Source: an uncultured Oscillospiraceae bacterium
GTDB lineage: Bacteria > Bacillota > Clostridia > Oscillospirales > Oscillospiraceae
Assembly (NCBI GenBank): GCA_934662925.1
Contig: CAKUKL010000045.1
Location: 1-9,142, forward strand
Length of the DNA stretch: 9,142 bases
Direction of reading: 5' to 3'
The translations under genes and the position numbers were made by a program. Positions 6,326 to 9,142 of the stretch are shown piece by piece. The notes under the pieces were generated by a model. It did no database searches. It saw only the letters and a list, made by a program, of their open reading frames with translations, and was not told the DNA's origin. Position 1 is the first letter of the stretch; the number at the start of each line of letters is the position of its first letter.

Positions 6326-7225
6326 ATGGATACGAACAAACTGAAGGTACTCAGCCGGATCGTGGAGCTCGGCAGCATGGGCAAGGCCGCGGAAGAGCTG
6401 AATTATACAAAATCCGCCCTGACGCATCTGGTCAAGTCGCTGGAAAAGGAGTTCGGCTTTCCCATTCTGGAGCGCGACTACAGCGGGGCCCGGATCAACA
6501 GCTATGGCCGGGAGCTGCTCCCGTACATCAGCGCGGTCGTCCGGGCGGAGGACGCCCTGCGGAAGCGGGCGTCGCAGATCGCGGACAATATCAACCTGCG
6601 ATTGTGTATCGGGTCGCTGGTCAGCATTTCCATGTATATCCTTCCACCGATCCTGCTGGAATTTTCCAATGTGATGCCCAATGTAGACGTCGAGCTGAAG
6701 ATCGGGGACTATGACGATCTGCTCAGGTGGCTGGACGACGGGACCTGCGACCTGTGCATCAGCCTTCAGGAGAATACAGAGGGCTTTACGTGGATCCCGC
6801 TGTGCAGCGATCCGTTTTTTGCCGCCGTGCCCAGAGGGGTCCGGCCCAATGAGGACGGCGTGTTCCCCATCCGGCGGTTTTCCGAGATCCCGTTCCTCAT
6901 GCCGTCGGTGAATGCGGAGCACCGCCTGCGGGATGTGCTTCAGGCCAACGGCATTCGGTCTCAGCTTCAGGTGCGGTCGGCGGACAACAACGCGCTGCTG
7001 TCCATCGTCGGGAACGGTGTGGGCGGCAGCATCCTGCCCGCCCTCTGTCTGGCGGATCACCCCGATTCCGTCAGCGTCTATAAGCTGGACGTGGATATTC
7101 GCCGGACCATCGGCATCGTCCTCAGGCCCGGGAGCCTGAAGCGTCCGGAGATCAAAACGCTGACGGACTGCATCCTTCAGCAGACGAAGGCGAACGGCGC
7201 GGAGGACATCGCGGATAAGGTATAA
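6326..7225 (+). CDS. LysR-family transcriptional regulator
   Basis: A 299-aa protein of usual LysR length. Residues 1-62 form the winged helix-turn-helix: LSRIVELGSMGKAAEELNYT with recognition helix KSALTHLVKSLEKEFGF, then the wing PILERDYSGARINSYG. A linker helix follows (about 63-88), and residues 90-295 are the periplasmic-binding-protein-like effector domain, with LRLCIGSL opening its first strand and GVGGSILPALCLAD (about 232-245) typical of its second lobe. ATG at 6326 has GGAGGA 5 nt upstream. Being divergent from the permease operon, it most likely activates that operon in response to the imported compound or an intermediate and represses itself through the dyads over its promoter. 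The family is certain; the effector is unknown. Confidence 0.92.
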   Translation: MDTNKLKVLSRIVELGSMGKAAEELNYTKSALTHLVKSLEKEFGFPILERDYSGARINSYGRELLPYISAVVRAEDALRKRASQIADNINLRLCIGSLVSISMYILPPILLEFSNVMPNVDVELKIGDYDDLLRWLDDGTCDLCISLQENTEGFTWIPLCSDPFFAAVPRGVRPNEDGVFPIRRFSEIPFLMPSVNAEHRLRDVLQANGIRSQLQVRSADNNALLSIVGNGVGGSILPALCLADHPDSVSVYKLDVDIRRTIGIVLRPGSLKRPEIKTLTDCILQQTKANGAEDIADKV

Positions 7226-7269
7226 AACAAGAGCTCCCCCGGTCATTTTTGACCGGGAGAGCTCTTGTT
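7226..7269. terminator. Bidirectional terminator between convergent genes
   Basis: Twenty-base arms (7226-7245 and 7250-7269) pair with one mismatch (C7237 against A7258) around a TTTT loop. It starts right after the LysR stop codon and ends 5 nt before the FemA/B-like stop codon. The outer AT pairs give a short TTGTT on the plus strand and TTGTTTTAT on the minus strand, so it fits the minus-strand gene slightly better and probably serves both. Confidence 0.8.
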
Positions 7270-7274
7270 CCGCA

Positions 7275-8357
7275 TCATTTCCTCCGCTTGGAGTACGCCA
7301 TGGCGTGGCGGAGCTTTTTGTGGCACTTGAGGGCGAAGTCCATGCCCTTTGCCACCACGGGCTTGTAGATCATGGTGAACTGGCCGCAGAACTCGCAGAA
7401 GTCGCCGTTGAAGCCCTTCTTGAACCGATACAGGCCGTACAGCGGGTTTTCCGGGGACAGGTCGCCGGACACGCCGCGGAAGTCGTAAATGCGGCAGCCG
7501 CCCGCGATGGCCCAGCGGATCATCTCCCACTGGAGCAGGTAGTTGGGCATGACGTTGCGATGCTCGTTGGAGGACGCGCCGTACATGTACCACGTTTTAT
7601 CGCCGTACTGGCTGGCGATGGCGCCGGAGATGGGCTGCCCGTCCAGATAGGCGATATACAGCCGCCCGTGCTTGCCAAGGGCCCGGAGCATATTGGCGAA
7701 ATACTCCCGGCTGCGGACGAGGAACTTGTCCCGCTTACCGGTGGTCTGCATGATGTCGGCAAAGGCGGTGAGGGCCTCCTCGGGGATGTCCTCGTCGCCG
7801 CCCCAGCTCTGGCTGGTGACGCCCTTTTTGGCGGCGAGACGGACGTTGTAGCGGGTCTTCTGCTCGAAATGAGCCATGACCTCCTCCTCCGTCTTGCCCT
7901 CGATATTCAGGCGGAAGACAAACCGGGGCTGAATGCCCTCAAAGTTCAGGCTGTCCCCCTCGCAGGCAAAGCCGAGGGACACCATGTCCTTCTTGAACTC
8001 CTCGTCGCTGTTTAGCACGTCCGGGTCGATCTGCATGAGGTAGCCCCCGCACTGCTTCGCCACCTGCGCCGCGCCGTCGAACAGATCCCGGAGCACGTCC
8101 ACGTCGTGGATGTCGCACACAGGCCCACGGGGGGCGTACAGCATGGCGTATCCGCCGGGCATTCTGCGGATCAGGATGGACAGCGCGCCCCGGACGGCGC
8201 CGCTCTCATCCCGGGACAGTACGCCCCGCCAGTCCCACTGGGGCTTGGCGGCGGGCCAGTAGGTGGACTGCAGGAAATGCCCCTTGGGATGGGTGGAGAC
8301 GAAGGCTTCCAGCTCGCCGCAGCCCTTGGCGTCGTTTTTGGCAATGATTTGATACAC
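7275..8357 (-). CDS. FemA/FemB-family peptidoglycan bridge aminoacyltransferase
   Basis: A 360-aa Fem-family protein; such enzymes transfer amino acids from aminoacyl-tRNA to the stem peptide of lipid II on the inner membrane face. Two GNAT-like halves are visible, about 1-145 and 150-335. Family marks are FRLNIEGKTEEEVMAHFEQK (148-167) followed by RYNVRLAAKKGV, YMYGASSNEHRNVMPNYLLQ (258-277) followed by WEMIRWAIAGGCRIYDFRGV, and YRFKKGFNG (310-318). There is no long coiled-coil arm of the kind seen in staphylococcal FemA, and the protein is shorter than FemA (about 420 aa). The GTG at 8357 is preferred to a GTG at 8366 because GAGGTGA lies 5 nt upstream of it and overlaps the longer choice. 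It follows the racemase-like gene by 16 nt, so the two are probably translated together. The amino acid and acceptor cannot be predicted. Confidence 0.85.
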   Translation of the reverse strand: MYQIIAKNDAKGCGELEAFVSTHPKGHFLQSTYWPAAKPQWDWRGVLSRDESGAVRGALSILIRRMPGGYAMLYAPRGPVCDIHDVDVLRDLFDGAAQVAKQCGGYLMQIDPDVLNSDEEFKKDMVSLGFACEGDSLNFEGIQPRFVFRLNIEGKTEEEVMAHFEQKTRYNVRLAAKKGVTSQSWGGDEDIPEEALTAFADIMQTTGKRDKFLVRSREYFANMLRALGKHGRLYIAYLDGQPISGAIASQYGDKTWYMYGASSNEHRNVMPNYLLQWEMIRWAIAGGCRIYDFRGVSGDLSPENPLYGLYRFKKGFNGDFCEFCGQFTMIYKPVVAKGMDFALKCHKKLRHAMAYSKRRK

Positions 8358-8362
8358 AGAAG

Positions 8363-8369
8363 TCACCTC
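8363..8369 (-). promoter_or_regulatory. Ribosome binding site deciding the FemA/B-like start
   Basis: GAGGTGA on the minus strand lies 5 nt before the GTG at 8357 and covers the alternative GTG at 8364-8366. It lies in the 16-nt gap after the racemase-like stop, a layout suited to translational coupling. Confidence 0.6.
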
Positions 8370-8373
8370 AGAA

Positions 8374-9142
8374 TCAGATGTATTTTCGATGGGGGTTGGG
8401 GAAAAGCATGTCCACGTCCGCCGTGACCACGCTGCCCGGCGCGAGATCGGTGCCCGCGGCGTCCACCAGCGTGTACTGGGTGCCGATGCGGCCGATGACG
8501 GGCAGGCTTTTTCCCTGATAATAGACGACGGGCGGGCGGCGGTACAGGTCGACGGCCTGCTTCACCGCCCGGAGCAGGTCCAGCGGCCGCAGCCGGTCGG
8601 GCCGCTTCACAAGGCCGAAGCCGTTGTGCCGGCCGATGGCCACGATGGCCGCGTCGGTGTCCCGCTTCATTTTGCAGATGGAAGCGTAGCCGGAGGTGTC
8701 CCCCTTCCGGAGCACCCGGCGGTCCACCACTCCGGCCTTGAACACGCCCACCCTTTTCAGCTCCACCGGCGTTTTCACCGGCAGGCGGCCCACAAGGGCG
8801 GAGCCAACCCGGACCGCGTCCAGCCGCGTCTCCGGGAAGCGCAGGGCGGCGCAGGAGTTAGCCATATGCCGCAGGCCGGGTTGGATATCGTTCTGTTCCA
8901 GCGCGTCCAGCGCGGATCGGAACCGGCGGAGCTGCTCCGTGGTGCGCTCATTCCCGCTCTCAAAGGACGCGGCGAAGTGGGAGAAAATGCCCTCGAAGGC
9001 AAGGCCCCCGGTGCGGTAGATCTCCAGCAGTTCGTCCATCTCCGTCCAGCGGGTGCCGAACCGGCCCATGCCGGTGTCCACGGCCACGTGGACACGGACA
9101 TCCTGTTCGCCCCGGTGCTGGGCGTAAAACCGTGCGCAGGCG
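8374..9142 (-). CDS. Alanine-racemase-like PLP protein lacking key C-terminal catalytic residues, 5' end beyond the window
   Basis: The visible 255 residues are the C-terminal two-thirds of an alanine racemase (fold III PLP enzyme, L- to D-alanine for cell wall). VHVAVDTGMGRFG, HMANSCAALRFPE and AVRVGSALVG match the barrel, keeping the His, Asn, Ser and Arg that line the cofactor site. The C-terminal domain diverges: the motif normally IGYADGY, whose first Tyr is the catalytic base (Tyr265 in Geobacillus Alr), reads IGRHNGF with Arg encoded at 8629-8631, and the usual CMD of the partner subunit's active site reads GTQ (8476-8484). An insertion follows the first motif, and the protein stops early at PNPHRKYI without the final 40 or so residues. 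The PLP lysine lies off the window. It is likely a specialised paralogue, either a non-alanine racemase or a PLP-binding partner of the adjacent Fem protein, rather than a housekeeping Alr. No frameshift is seen. Confidence 0.75.
   Translation of the reverse strand, partial: ACARFYAQHRGEQDVRVHVAVDTGMGRFGTRWTEMDELLEIYRTGGLAFEGIFSHFAASFESGNERTTEQLRRFRSALDALEQNDIQPGLRHMANSCAALRFPETRLDAVRVGSALVGRLPVKTPVELKRVGVFKAGVVDRRVLRKGDTSGYASICKMKRDTDAAIVAIGRHNGFGLVKRPDRLRPLDLLRAVKQAVDLYRRPPVVYYQGKSLPVIGRIGTQYTLVDAAGTDLAPGSVVTADVDMLFPNPHRKYI

Noticed and set aside
6293..7246. Minus-strand 317-aa open frame opposite the LysR gene
   Set aside because: It has no recognisable domain, and the plus-strand LysR gene has a ribosome site, a promoter and full-length family similarity.

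Overview
This window is GC-rich bacterial DNA whose genes almost all start behind strong AGGAGG-type ribosome binding sites. The gene families (FemA/FemB-like transferase, alanine-racemase fold, KduI, a phloretin/DAPG-hydrolase relative) and the tight SD-led spacing suggest a high-GC member of the Bacillota, most like gut Clostridia of the Oscillospiraceae type (Flavonifractor, Oscillibacter and relatives). That placement is inference from style and gene content; no marker gene is present.

Layout. From about 6040 down to the left edge runs one minus-strand operon of five genes: an ion-transporter-superfamily permease (4700-6040), a HyuA-like hydantoinase/oxoprolinase-family ASKHA protein (2405-4534), a HExxH putative metallopeptidase of M78/ImmA-IrrE type (1631-2365), a PhlG/phloretin-hydrolase-family C-C hydrolase (773-1591), and kduI, 5-keto-4-deoxyuronate isomerase (1-703, cut by the edge). 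Gaps are 39, 39 and 69 nt, except for a 165-nt hairpin-rich gap between permease and HyuA-like gene. Divergent from it is a LysR-type regulator (6326-7225, plus strand). The 285-nt space between them holds a clear plus-strand promoter overlapped by two dyads that are good operator candidates.

Right of the regulator, a strong hairpin (7226-7269) separates it from a convergent minus-strand pair: a FemA/FemB-family aminoacyltransferase (7275-8357) and, upstream of it, an alanine-racemase-like protein (8374 to beyond 9142) that has lost key C-terminal catalytic residues. These look like cell-wall genes unrelated to the catabolic operon.

How the parts may work together (inference): the permease imports a small organic acid or keto compound, LysR senses it or an intermediate, the HyuA-like ATPase and the PhlG-like hydrolase open or cleave carbonyl-containing bonds, and KduI isomerises a keto-deoxyuronate-type product toward the KDG pathway. 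I know of no described pathway with this gene set, so the operon is the most interesting object here. The substrate cannot be read from the sequence.
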